Shown: piece after piece, positions 16,726 through 24,430 of the stretch
Layout of the letters: each line of letters starts with the position of its first letter
Numbering within the stretch: position 1 is the stretch's first letter
From: Pontibacter kalidii
Lineage (GTDB): Bacteria; Bacteroidota; Bacteroidia; Cytophagales; Hymenobacteraceae
Direction: 5' to 3'
Length of the DNA: 64,000 nt
Assembly: GCF_026278245.1 (NCBI RefSeq)
Contig: NZ_CP111079.1
Span: 4,522,501-4,586,500 of the forward strand
The notes under the pieces: model-generated
Database searches by the model: none
Told to the model about the DNA's origin: nothing
The model's input: the letters and a program-made list of their open reading frames with translations, nothing else
Position numbers and translations under genes: made by a program

Positions 16726-16838
16726 AGCAGTTTATACTATTTTTCTGAAATTATGTAGAAGTGCCTTTAAGAGACGTGGGTGTAAGTATAGTTGCCCCCT
16801 GGGTGTTTATGCGTTAGAGTAGCGCCTGCCGTCCCCAT

Positions 16839-16893
16839 GCCCTTGGAGCGTGCTGCGTGCGGGGCACCAGTACCAGCAGCACGCTCCAAGGGC
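16839..16893. repeat. Perfect 18-bp inverted repeat with 19-base loop
   Basis: The arms GCCCTTGGAGCGTGCTGC (16839-16856) and its exact complement (16876-16893) flank a 19-base loop. There is no T run, so it is not a standard terminator. It lies between the divergent sigma operon and the pentapeptide gene, in a 330-base spacer with no other gene. It could be an RNA structure or a protein-binding site. Confidence 0.85.
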
Positions 16894-16951
16894 CTATGCT
16901 TGAGCTGTGGAGGGGAAAAGAAGTATATTTTATATATTTATTGTAGCTCAG

Positions 16952-16978
16952 GCAACCTCCTTTATACTTTCTGCATCT
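16952..16978 (+). promoter_or_regulatory. ECF-type promoter-like element upstream of the pentapeptide gene
   Basis: CAGGCAACC (16949-16957) is followed after 15 bases by GCATCT (16973-16978). The identical arrangement, including the flanking CAG and CT bases, occurs at 18823-18849. The start codon is about 45 bases downstream. The adjacent ECF sigma factor is the obvious candidate regulator; this is an inference. Confidence 0.55.
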
Positions 16979-17023
16979 TTACTACCAGACACCACTTGCA
17001 AAGTATAACCTTAACCATACACG

Positions 17024-17815
17024 ATGATGAGAAAAGTATCTTTACTACTCGTACTATTCATGTTGCCGCTCTTAAGCTGGGCGCAAGCCAAAGTAAACGC
17101 CTCCGAGATTCTGGCCAGGATAAACCGTGGCGAGGCCGTAAACTACAAAAATGCCGAGATTGTAGGCGACCTGGATATGACGAAGCTGCAGAACATGAAG
17201 CTGGTGAAGGGCGGCGACAGCAAGTATAACACCGCTGAATATCTAAGCACGGTAACAGCGCCGCTCACATTTATCAACTGTACTTTTACGGGCGATGTGC
17301 TGGGCTACTATAACCCCGACAACGAGGTGAACCTGAAGAAATCGAAGAACGAGGTATACAACACGAATTTTGAGAAGGATGTGCTCTTCGAGAACTGCGA
17401 CTTCAAGCAAAAAGCAGCTTTCAAGTATAGCAAGTTTGAGGGCAAGGCCTCGTTTGTAAGCAGCCGCTTTGCCGAGGAGGCAAACTTTAAGTATGCCGAT
17501 TTCGAGCAGAGCGTGAACTTCAGTAATGTGCGCTTCGGCGGAGAGGCCAATTTTAAGTATGTGGAGTTTCCGGAGCGGGCCAGCTTCGCCGGCGCCACGT
17601 ACAAGGGAGAGGCCAACTACAAATATGCTAAGTTTGAGCGCGGCGCCAACTTCGAGCGGGCGCTGTTCGACGGCACTGCCAATTTCAAGTATACCAAAGT
17701 ATCCAACACCTTCAACATAAAAGGCGCGAGCTTCCGCGGAGGCAACGACTTTAAGTACACCGAGCTTAACAACAGGAAAATAACGCTGGCCTCTCTGCAG
17801 AGCATGAATCAGTAA
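17024..17815 (+). CDS. Secreted pentapeptide-repeat protein (Phe-centred variant)
   Basis: This 263-residue protein has a signal peptide (residues 1-20, ending SWAQ). From about residue 120 the chain has Phe (or Tyr) at nearly every fifth position: pieces such as EANFKYADFEQSVNFSNVRF recur about every 20 residues. This is the pentapeptide-repeat pattern with Phe in the centre position usually held by Leu or Phe, folding into a square beta-helix. A shorter non-repeat domain (about 25-115) precedes it. The function of secreted members is not known. A GCAACC-N15-GCATCT element upstream may place it under ECF control. Confidence 0.85.
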   Translation: MMRKVSLLLVLFMLPLLSWAQAKVNASEILARINRGEAVNYKNAEIVGDLDMTKLQNMKLVKGGDSKYNTAEYLSTVTAPLTFINCTFTGDVLGYYNPDNEVNLKKSKNEVYNTNFEKDVLFENCDFKQKAAFKYSKFEGKASFVSSRFAEEANFKYADFEQSVNFSNVRFGGEANFKYVEFPERASFAGATYKGEANYKYAKFERGANFERALFDGTANFKYTKVSNTFNIKGASFRGGNDFKYTELNNRKITLASLQSMNQ

Positions 17816-17835
17816 CGCTATAGTACTTGTGCGGT

Positions 17836-17870
17836 CAGCGCCACCTCCTCTAAAGGGGTGGCGCTGCTGT
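17836..17870. terminator. Bidirectional terminator
   Basis: CAGCGCCACC at 17836-17845 pairs perfectly with GGTGGCGCTG at 17857-17866. It lies between the convergent pentapeptide gene and the following minus-strand gene, with TGTTTTA on the plus side, so it can serve the plus-strand gene. Confidence 0.82.
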
Positions 17871-17871
17871 T

Positions 17872-18432
17872 TTATACCTTTCCTACCACCAGCACCAGCA
17901 CCTTCCCCAAGCCTTCCCCGGAAGTATAAACCGGCACCGGCGGCAGCTCCAGCCACTCATGTCGCACCTTGTTGAGCAGCCCCAGGTTTATAGCTTGCTT
18001 ATACTTCATACTTGCAATGGCTGCGGCCAGGGCGGTTTTGAGGTGGTTTGCCTTTATGCGCAATGTATGCAGCGAATAGCGACCGGGGTGCAGGTGCGCG
18101 TGCCAGCCCGCATGCACCCCCCAGCGCAGCGTCCAGGCAGAGCCGTCGGAGAGGGTGCAGAGGCGGTAGCCCTGAGGGGCAAGAAACTGGCGGTATGCTT
18201 CGGGCGTCAGCAAGTCGTGCCGTTGCAAGTATAAAATCACCTCTTCCGAGATCTGCAGCGGCGAGAGCGGGCCGATGTACAAATCCAGTTGCGAACCCCC
18301 GATCTTGCGGAACGCTTTCCTTAGTTCCTGTTCCGGCAGCGCTATACTCTCCCTGGCAAATGCCTGGATATAGCCCAGGTGATGCTTGAGTGGGTGAAAC
18401 AAGATAGGCTGGGGCAGTGGTTGCATCATCAT
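17872..18432 (-). CDS. Conserved hypothetical protein
   Basis: This 186-residue protein has no signal peptide or membrane helix and I do not recognise its family. It contains a helical N-terminal part (YIQAFARESIALPEQELRKA), a central IGPLSPLQISEEVILYL, and a Trp/His-rich stretch (WTLRWGVHAGWHAHLHPGRY) that suggests a compact soluble domain. It has balanced codon usage like its neighbours and a terminator immediately downstream, both supporting a real gene. The start could be any of the three consecutive ATG codons. It does not overlap other genes. Confidence 0.7.
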   Translation of the reverse strand: MMMQPLPQPILFHPLKHHLGYIQAFARESIALPEQELRKAFRKIGGSQLDLYIGPLSPLQISEEVILYLQRHDLLTPEAYRQFLAPQGYRLCTLSDGSAWTLRWGVHAGWHAHLHPGRYSLHTLRIKANHLKTALAAAIASMKYKQAINLGLLNKVRHEWLELPPVPVYTSGEGLGKVLVLVVGKV

Positions 18433-18507
18433 ACTTGTAGCTGCCTAAGAGGTTTAGGTTGTTGTACTTACGCAGCCTGATACTTTGATATCATACTTTA
18501 GATTTCT

Positions 18508-18750
18508 ATGTTCCATAAACTAAATCAGGAACGCTATGGGGATTTTTTATTTATAGGCGGATTGGGACTCATGGAGTTACTCATACTTCTGATCCCGCTC
18601 GTGATATGGGGCTATGTTGTTATTGAGATCGTGACAGGGACATTCAAAGACAGCATCGACAAGATGGTATGGCTGCTGGTGGTGTTGCTGGTTCCGTTCA
18701 TTGGCGTAATCCTGTATTACCTGATAGGCAGGAGAAAGTTGGCACGCTAA
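18508..18750 (+). CDS. Small PLDc_N-like membrane protein
   Basis: This 80-residue protein has two membrane helices (about 19-42, LMELLILLIPLVIWGYVVIEIV, shown in part; and 53-72). The tail LLVPFIGVILYYLIGRRK is the hallmark of the phospholipase D-nuclease N-terminal (PLDc_N) family, a two-helix membrane module often found alone. Its role is unknown; stand-alone members are usually annotated only by this domain. A good terminator follows the gene. Confidence 0.82.
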   Translation: MFHKLNQERYGDFLFIGGLGLMELLILLIPLVIWGYVVIEIVTGTFKDSIDKMVWLLVVLLVPFIGVILYYLIGRRKLAR

Positions 18751-18773
18751 ACCGGTATTACATAAAGCATGCG

Positions 18774-18803
18774 CCCTTCAGGAGTAACCTGAAGGGTTTT
18801 TTA
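18774..18803 (+). terminator. Terminator after the PLDc_N-like gene
   Basis: CCCTTCAGG at 18774-18782 pairs perfectly with CCTGAAGGG at 18788-18796, followed by TTTTTTATTTTATTTTT. Confidence 0.92.
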
Positions 18804-18822
18804 TTTTATTTTTAAGGCGCAG

Positions 18823-18849
18823 GCAACCAGGCTTCTACCTGCTGCATCT
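18823..18849 (+). promoter_or_regulatory. ECF-type promoter-like element upstream of the ABC operon
   Basis: GCAACC (18823-18828), 15 bases, then GCATCT (18844-18849) repeats the element found before the pentapeptide gene; the match also extends to the flanking CAG and CT. The first ABC gene starts 230 bases downstream, leaving a long leader (18850-19078) in which I see no gene. Confidence 0.5.
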
Positions 18850-19078
18850 ATATCTTACCAAGCCGCTACAGCGGCGGCGCTTTACCTGCTTTATACTTAT
18901 CACCCTTACCCGCTTACTAAATTGCTGCTGCTGTTTAACCGTGTTGGTAGACATGGATGTATGGTAAGTCGATAGAATAGCGTTATAAGTATAAATTTAG
19001 AAAGAAAATATGTAAAGGGTCGGTACCTTGTATAGCATACTACCGTAAAATTAAAGATTACCGCTAACTGCTTCGCCT

Positions 19079-19804
19079 ATGATACAGCTCCAGGATATCC
19101 ACAAGTACTACGCCGTCGGGCAGAACAAGCTGCATGTGCTCAAGGGTATCGATATGCATGTTCAGGAAGGGGAGTTTGTGTCGATCATGGGCTCCTCCGG
19201 GTCCGGCAAGTCCACCCTGCTCAACATCCTGGGCATTCTCGACGATTTTGACCAGGGCAGCTATACGCTGGCGGGCACACCGATCCGGAACCTGAGCGCT
19301 GCCAAGGCGGCTTATTACCGCAACCGCTTCCTGGGCTTCGTGTTCCAGTCGTTTAACCTGCTTTCTTTTAAGAACGCGGTGGAGAACGTGGCGCTGCCGC
19401 TCTACTACCAGAAGGTGGGCCGCCGGGAGCGCAACAAGCTGGCACTGCAGTACCTGGAGATGGTGGGCCTGAAGGAGTGGGCCGAGCACTCGCCCAACGA
19501 GCTATCGGGCGGACAGCGGCAACGGGTGGCTATTGCGCGGGCGCTTATCTCACAGCCCAAGCTCATACTTGCCGACGAGCCCACCGGCGCCCTCGACACC
19601 CAGACCTCCTATGAGGTGATGGACATCTTTAAAGAGGTGAACCGCAAAGGCATGACGGTGGTGATCGTGACGCACGAGAACGACATTGCCGCTCAAACGC
19701 AGCGGGTGATCCGACTGAAGGACGGCCTGATCGTGAACGACGACCACGGTCTGCTGGAAACCGCTGCTGTGGAGAATGGAATTTTGAATGAGCGAGTTAA
19801 GTAA
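19079..19804 (+). CDS. ABC transporter ATP-binding protein (MacB/LolD type)
   Basis: This 241-residue ATPase powers an export-type ABC transporter. It has Walker A GSSGSGKST (38-46), the Q-loop VFQSFNLL, signature LSGGQRQRVAIARAL (142-156) and Walker B LILADEPTG (162-170), followed by the D-loop GALDT and the His-switch THE. The family signature places it with MacB/LolD/FtsE proteins, which work with FtsX-like permeases. Two such permeases and a membrane-fusion protein follow in the same direction, together forming a MacAB-like system that exports peptides, antibiotics or lipoproteins. The real substrate is unknown. Confidence 0.93.
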   Translation: MIQLQDIHKYYAVGQNKLHVLKGIDMHVQEGEFVSIMGSSGSGKSTLLNILGILDDFDQGSYTLAGTPIRNLSAAKAAYYRNRFLGFVFQSFNLLSFKNAVENVALPLYYQKVGRRERNKLALQYLEMVGLKEWAEHSPNELSGGQRQRVAIARALISQPKLILADEPTGALDTQTSYEVMDIFKEVNRKGMTVVIVTHENDIAAQTQRVIRLKDGLIVNDDHGLLETAAVENGILNERVK

Positions 19805-20033
19805 TTTTGAATGAGCGAATGAGCGAATGAGTGAATTTATACTTTGTGTGCCATGGTCTCCGCCTTAAGAGAGTCCAGGAAGTATAAAAAGCCCCAACAA
19901 TCAACAATTAACAATCACCCATTAACGATTCAGTCATTTAACAACAAAACATTCGCTCATCCACTCAGTCACTCATTCAAAATTAGATTCCATTCACTCA
20001 TCCGCTCATTCACTCATTCAAACTTAAACAGAC
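19805..20033. repeat. Inverted-repeat spacer element I
   Basis: The spacer starts with repeated GAATGAGCGAATGAGCG words and ends with their complements (ATTCACTCATCCGCTCATTC). It can fold into a long hairpin with arms of about 30 bases. A related element fills 21279-21468. Both share TATACTTTGTGT near the left side and TCAGGAAGTATAAAA-like and CAACAATT words in the centre. It is AT-rich and non-coding. Confidence 0.8.
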
Positions 20034-21278
20034 ATGTTCGACATAGATAAATGGCAGGAGATACTGGGCACGATGCGCAAAAACAAGCTGCGCACCTTCC
20101 TTACGGCCTTTGGCGTGTTCTGGGGCATCTTTATGCTGGTGCTGCTGCTGGGCGTGGGCAAGGGGCTGGAGAAGGGCGTGGTGAACCGCTTTGGCGATGG
20201 AGCCAAGAACAGCATTTTCGTGTGGAGCGGCAAAACCGCGGTGGCGCACAAAGGCATGAAGCCTGGGCGCGAGATCAAATTCACCAACCAGGACCTGAGC
20301 GCCATTGAACGAGAGTTAACGGAGCTGAACCTGATGGCGCCGCGCAACCGCATCTGGGGTGAATACACGATCAACTACAAAGACCAGAACGGCTCTTACC
20401 AGGTGTTTGGCGCCGCGCCGGACTTTATGGAGATAAACGGAGAGCGTGCTTACCGCGGCCGTATCCTCAACGAGCTCGATGAGCGCGAGAAGCGCAAGGT
20501 GATCGTGCTGGGAGAGCAGGTGGCGCAGGTGCTGTTTAAGGAGCAGAACCCCATTGGCGAGTACGTGAACATCCGGGGCATCCACTTTAAGGTGGTGGGC
20601 ACCTTTAAGGTGCGCGGCAACAACAGCGGCCGTCGCGAGGAGCGCGCCTACATCCCGTTCTCCACGCTGCAAACAGCCTTTAACCAACCCAACCAGGTGC
20701 AGCTGATGCTGCTGACGGCCCAGGACGGCGTGCCAGCCAAGGAAATGGAGGATAAACTGCGCTCCCTGCTGGCCCAGCGCCACAAGTTCGCCGAGACCGA
20801 CGACATGGCCATCGGGGTGGAGAATACCGAGGCAGAGTACCTGAAGGTGCAGGGCTTGTTCAACGGCATCCGCGTCTTCGTTTGGATAGTAGGCATTGGC
20901 ACCCTGATCGCCGGCATTGTGGGCGTTAGCAACATCATGCTGATCATCGTGAAGGAGCGTACCCGCGAGATTGGGGTGCGCAAGGCGCTGGGGGCCACAC
21001 CGCTGTCCATCGTGAGCCTGATCCTGCAAGAGTCGGTGGTGATCACAGCTTTCTCGGGATACCTAGGGTTGCTGTTCGGTACGGCTATACTTGCGATCAT
21101 AGAGCATCTGCTGGTATCGTCGGGGGCGGAGCTGCCGTTTTTCGCCAGCCCGGAGGTGGACCTGCGGGTGGCGCTGTCGGCCACAGTGGTGCTGGTGGTA
21201 TCAGGAGCCATGGCAGGCCTGATGCCAGCGCTAAAAGCAGCGAATATCAAACCCATCGAGGCGCTCAGGGCGGATTAG
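20034..21278 (+). CDS. ABC transporter permease (MacB/FtsX type), first copy
   Basis: This 414-residue permease has the MacB layout: one N-terminal membrane helix (about 23-42, preceded by MRKNKLRTFLTAFGVFWG), a large periplasmic MacB_PCD domain (about 45-270), then three C-terminal FtsX helices (about 275-300, 325-350, 375-400). The coupling segment VKERTREIGVRKALGATP contacts the ATPase. It is a close paralogue of the next gene; both begin with DIDKW and end with helices rich in Gly/Ala. Both probably form a heterodimer with the ATPase encoded upstream. Confidence 0.92.
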   Translation: MFDIDKWQEILGTMRKNKLRTFLTAFGVFWGIFMLVLLLGVGKGLEKGVVNRFGDGAKNSIFVWSGKTAVAHKGMKPGREIKFTNQDLSAIERELTELNLMAPRNRIWGEYTINYKDQNGSYQVFGAAPDFMEINGERAYRGRILNELDEREKRKVIVLGEQVAQVLFKEQNPIGEYVNIRGIHFKVVGTFKVRGNNSGRREERAYIPFSTLQTAFNQPNQVQLMLLTAQDGVPAKEMEDKLRSLLAQRHKFAETDDMAIGVENTEAEYLKVQGLFNGIRVFVWIVGIGTLIAGIVGVSNIMLIIVKERTREIGVRKALGATPLSIVSLILQESVVITAFSGYLGLLFGTAILAIIEHLLVSSGAELPFFASPEVDLRVALSATVVLVVSGAMAGLMPALKAANIKPIEALRAD

Positions 21279-21468
21279 GAATTTTGAATGAGTGATTGAG
21301 TGAATGTATACTTTGTGTACCAGGACCTCCACTTCAAAAGAATTCAGGAAGTATAAAAGCAACAGCAACCAACAATTAGCAATTAACAAGCAACCATTCA
21401 CTCAGTCACTCAATCACTCATTCAAAATTAGAAACTATTCACTCATTCGCTCATTCAAAATTAAAAGT
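21279..21468. repeat. Inverted-repeat spacer element II
   Basis: This is the second copy of the spacer element seen at 19805-20033. It has GAATGAGTGATTGAGTGAATG on the left in two halves and ACTCATTCGCTCATTC on the right, with GGAAGTATAAAA and CAACAATTAGCAATTAACAA in the middle. An open frame from ATG 21304 runs through it into the permease, but the encoded N-terminus is only repeat, so the gene starts at 21469. Confidence 0.8.
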
Positions 21469-22719
21469 ATGATCGATATCGATAAATGGACCGAGATCTA
21501 TAACACCGTCAAGAAGCACAAGCTCCGCACGGCACTCACGGCCTTCGGCGTGTTCTGGGGCATCTTCATGCTGGTGGTGTTGCTGGGTGCGGGCAAAGGG
21601 CTGGAGAACGGCATCACCAGCGAGTTTAACATCGCCAAGAACGCTGTGTTTGTCTGGACGCAACGCACCAGCGTGCCTTACATGGGCATGAACGCCGGGC
21701 GCACGATTCAGCTGACCAATGACGACGTGGCGGCCATCCGGGCAAGCATACCGGAGGTGGGCGTGGTGGCGCCCAGCAGCCAGCTCTGGGGCGATTTTTC
21801 GGTGAACTACAAAGACAAAAGCTCTGCCTTCACGGTAAACGGCGAAACGCCCGACATGCTGTCTGTAAAGCCGATGAAGGTGAAAACGGGCCGTTTCGTG
21901 AACGAGATCGACATGCAGGAAAAACGCAAAGTGGCTGTGGTGGGGCCGCGCGTGCTGGAGGTGCTCTTTTCCGACGAGAAACACCCGATAGGCAAGTACA
22001 TCAGCATCAAAGGCAGCTACTTTCAGGTAGTGGGCACCTTTGAGCCGGTGGGTAAGGGCGAGGACGTGGTGGAAGATGCAAAGGTGATCTACATCCCGCT
22101 CACGGCCCTGCAGCAAACTTACAACCAGGTAAACAAGGTGGGCTTTATGGCCATGGTGCCCAAACCGGGCGTGCCTGCCGCCGTGATAGAGGAAAAAACC
22201 AAAGCCTTGCTGATGCAGCGCCACCGCGTAGCCCCTACTGACTTGAAAGCCTTTGGCTCGGCCAATGTGGAGAAGGAGTTTCAGGAGGTGCAGGGGCTTT
22301 TTGCCGGCATTGCCGGTTTTAGCTGGCTGGTAAGTATAGGCACCATCGTGGCGGGCATCATCGGAGTGGGCAACATCATGCTGATCGTGGTGAAGGAACG
22401 CACCAAGGAGATCGGTATCCGCAAGGCGTTGGGGGCCACGCCGCTCTCCATCATCAGCCTGATCATCCAGGAATCCATCGTGATAACCGGGTTGGCTGGC
22501 TATGTGGGGCTACTGGGTGGCACCGGCATCATCGCCCTGATAGAGTATGTGATGCGGAAAAATGACGTGCAGGCGGGCTTCTTCGGCATCCCGGAGGTAA
22601 ACCCCGGCATCGCCCTGACAGCTACCGTGCTGCTGGTGGTAACCGGTGCGCTGGCCGGCCTGATTCCGGCCACCAAAGCCGCCAGGGTAAACCCGGTAGT
22701 GGCGCTAAAAGACGAGTAG
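21469..22719 (+). CDS. ABC transporter permease (MacB/FtsX type), second copy
   Basis: This 416-residue paralogue of the previous permease has the same layout: the first helix after KKHKLRTALTAFGVFWG, a periplasmic MacB_PCD domain, and three C-terminal helices with the coupling segment VKERTKEIGIRKALGATP. I start it at ATG 21469 (MIDIDKW), matching the first copy's MFDIDKW, rather than at ATG 21304, where the added 55 residues come from the inverted-repeat spacer. The pair arose by tandem duplication that included the spacer. They probably form a heterodimeric exporter channel. Confidence 0.92.
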   Translation: MIDIDKWTEIYNTVKKHKLRTALTAFGVFWGIFMLVVLLGAGKGLENGITSEFNIAKNAVFVWTQRTSVPYMGMNAGRTIQLTNDDVAAIRASIPEVGVVAPSSQLWGDFSVNYKDKSSAFTVNGETPDMLSVKPMKVKTGRFVNEIDMQEKRKVAVVGPRVLEVLFSDEKHPIGKYISIKGSYFQVVGTFEPVGKGEDVVEDAKVIYIPLTALQQTYNQVNKVGFMAMVPKPGVPAAVIEEKTKALLMQRHRVAPTDLKAFGSANVEKEFQEVQGLFAGIAGFSWLVSIGTIVAGIIGVGNIMLIVVKERTKEIGIRKALGATPLSIISLIIQESIVITGLAGYVGLLGGTGIIALIEYVMRKNDVQAGFFGIPEVNPGIALTATVLLVVTGALAGLIPATKAARVNPVVALKDE

Positions 22720-22758
22720 TTTCAGTTAACAATGATCAATTAACAATTAACAATCATA

Positions 22759-23103
22759 ATGCGCATGAAGGAGAATGTACTTTACAACAAAGCATATGCT
22801 TTTGCAATCAGGGTAGTGAGAGCTTACCAGTACCTGGGACAGGAAAAACGAGAGTTTATACTTGCCAAGCAGCTTTTGCGTAGCGGCACATCCATTGGAG
22901 CTATCTCAGATGCGGAGTTCTCCTCCAAACTCTCCATTGCTTACAAAGAATGCCTGGAAACGAAATACTGGACTGACCTGCTAAAGGACACAGACTATAT
23001 CGACGAGAAGCAGCACCGAAGCTTATTTTCAGATGCTGATGAATTAGGCAAGATGCTCTTCTCCAGTATAAGAACTGTGCGTGGCATTAAGACTGATAAA
23101 TGA
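22759..23103 (+). CDS. Four-helix bundle protein (S23/IVP family)
   Basis: This 114-residue protein matches the four-helix bundle family first seen in intervening sequences of 23S rRNA. Typical signs are AYAFAIRVVRAYQYL, the conserved ILAKQLLRSGTSIGA, and KLSIAYKECLETKYW. Members pentamerise but their role is unknown. Here the gene is not in an rRNA: it sits between the second permease and the membrane-fusion gene of an ABC operon, flanked by short AACAATTAACAAT and TAATTGATAAATG repeats. It ends 17 bases before the next gene, so it is probably co-transcribed. Confidence 0.88.
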   Translation: MRMKENVLYNKAYAFAIRVVRAYQYLGQEKREFILAKQLLRSGTSIGAISDAEFSSKLSIAYKECLETKYWTDLLKDTDYIDEKQHRSLFSDADELGKMLFSSIRTVRGIKTDK

Positions 23104-23120
23104 TAACTGGTAATTGATAA

Positions 23121-24221
23121 ATGAGTATGAAAAAGGTATTGTTAGGCATCTTCCTCCTGATCTTCCTGGGCCTGTCGGGCTGGCTGGGCTACTACTTCTA
23201 CAACAAGGCCAACACCGACCCCGTGGTGTATAAAACCGAAGCACCCTTTGAGACCGAGATCGTGAAGAAGACGGTGGCCACGGGCGCCATCGTGCCACGC
23301 AAGGAAGTCGAGGTAAAGTCGCAGGTGTCGGGTATTGTGGAGGAGCTGTACGTGGAGGCCGGCGAGCTGGTAAAGAAGGGGCAGCTGCTGGCCAAGATTC
23401 GCATCGTGCCCAATATGGTGAGCGTGAATAACGCCGAAACGCAGCTGCAGACCGCCAGGCTGAACTTTGAGGGGGCAGAGCGGGAGCTGAAGCGGTATGA
23501 GCAGCTGTATGCCGAAAAGGTAATCCCGGAGCAGGAGTTCCGCAAGTATAAAGCCGATTTTGAATTGAAGCGCGAGAACCTCTCCGCCGCCGAAAGCAAC
23601 CTGCAACTGGTGCGCGAAGGCTCCTCACGCAAGCGTGGGCAACAGTCTAACCTGGTATACTCCACCATCGACGGCATGCTGCTGGATGTGCCGGTGAAAG
23701 TGGGTACCTCTATTATCGAGCGTAACAACTTTAACGAGGGTACCACCATCGCCTCGGTAGCCGACATGCGCAGCCTCATTTTTGAAGGCAAGATCGATGA
23801 GTCGGAAGTGGGCAAGCTGAAAGAGAACATGGACCTGCTGCTGACCATCGGAGCCATCGAGGGGCGCGTTTTCGATGCCAAGCTGGAGTTTATCGCCCCG
23901 AAAGGCGTGGATGAGGAAGGCTCTATCAAGTTCCCGATCCGGGCGAAGGTGCTGCTGGATGAGAAGGACTTTATACGCGCCGGCTACAGCGCCAACGCCG
24001 ACATTGTGCTGGACAAGCGGGAAAAGACGCTGGCCATTAAGGAAAGTATGCTGAAGTTCGAGAAAGAGCAGCCTTACGTGGAGGTGGAGACGGCGCCGCA
24101 GCGGTTCGAGAAGCGCAAAATTAAAACAGGCCTCTCAGACGGCATTAACATAGAAGTGGTGTCGGGACTCGAGAAAAATGAGAAAGTAAAGGTGCCGGAA
24201 GCTAATACGGTGCAGACGTAA
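23121..24221 (+). CDS. Membrane-fusion (HlyD/MacA-type) periplasmic adaptor
   Basis: This 366-residue adaptor has an N-terminal membrane anchor (about 6-27), then a barrel-sandwich half (EVEVKSQVSGIVEELYVEAG), a coiled-coil hairpin (roughly 90-175, rich in Glu/Leu/Lys/Arg), the second half of the sandwich and beta-barrel domains. It would link the inner-membrane ABC permeases to an outer-membrane channel. The order ATPase-permease-permease-adaptor is like MacAB but with the adaptor last. No TolC-type gene is in the window. An ATG six bases downstream is an alternative start. Confidence 0.9.
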   Translation: MSMKKVLLGIFLLIFLGLSGWLGYYFYNKANTDPVVYKTEAPFETEIVKKTVATGAIVPRKEVEVKSQVSGIVEELYVEAGELVKKGQLLAKIRIVPNMVSVNNAETQLQTARLNFEGAERELKRYEQLYAEKVIPEQEFRKYKADFELKRENLSAAESNLQLVREGSSRKRGQQSNLVYSTIDGMLLDVPVKVGTSIIERNNFNEGTTIASVADMRSLIFEGKIDESEVGKLKENMDLLLTIGAIEGRVFDAKLEFIAPKGVDEEGSIKFPIRAKVLLDEKDFIRAGYSANADIVLDKREKTLAIKESMLKFEKEQPYVEVETAPQRFEKRKIKTGLSDGINIEVVSGLEKNEKVKVPEANTVQT

Positions 24222-24251
24222 CGTATAATGTGTTTGTTGTTTGTTTAAGGA

Positions 24252-24280
24252 GAGAAAGCGGGTTTTATGCCCGCTTTTTC
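24252..24280 (+). terminator. Terminator of the ABC export operon
   Basis: AAAGCGGG at 24255-24262 pairs with CCCGCTTT at 24270-24277, followed by TTTCT. Confidence 0.85.
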
Positions 24281-24430
24281 TATTTCCAGGCAAACTCCCA
24301 CACTACCCAAAAGCAACTGTTGGTAATATACTTTGATTGCCCTACGGAATAAGTAGCGGGCAGGCAGCCCAACGACTAAGTGAATCGGTAAAACAAGTAT
24401 AAAGAAATGTTGAATATTTACCGTGAAGCG

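Noticed and set aside
19805..20033. Possible CRISPR array from repeated GAATGAGCG words
   Set aside because: Repeats are short, tandem without unique spacers and form an inverted pair; no cas genes are present.
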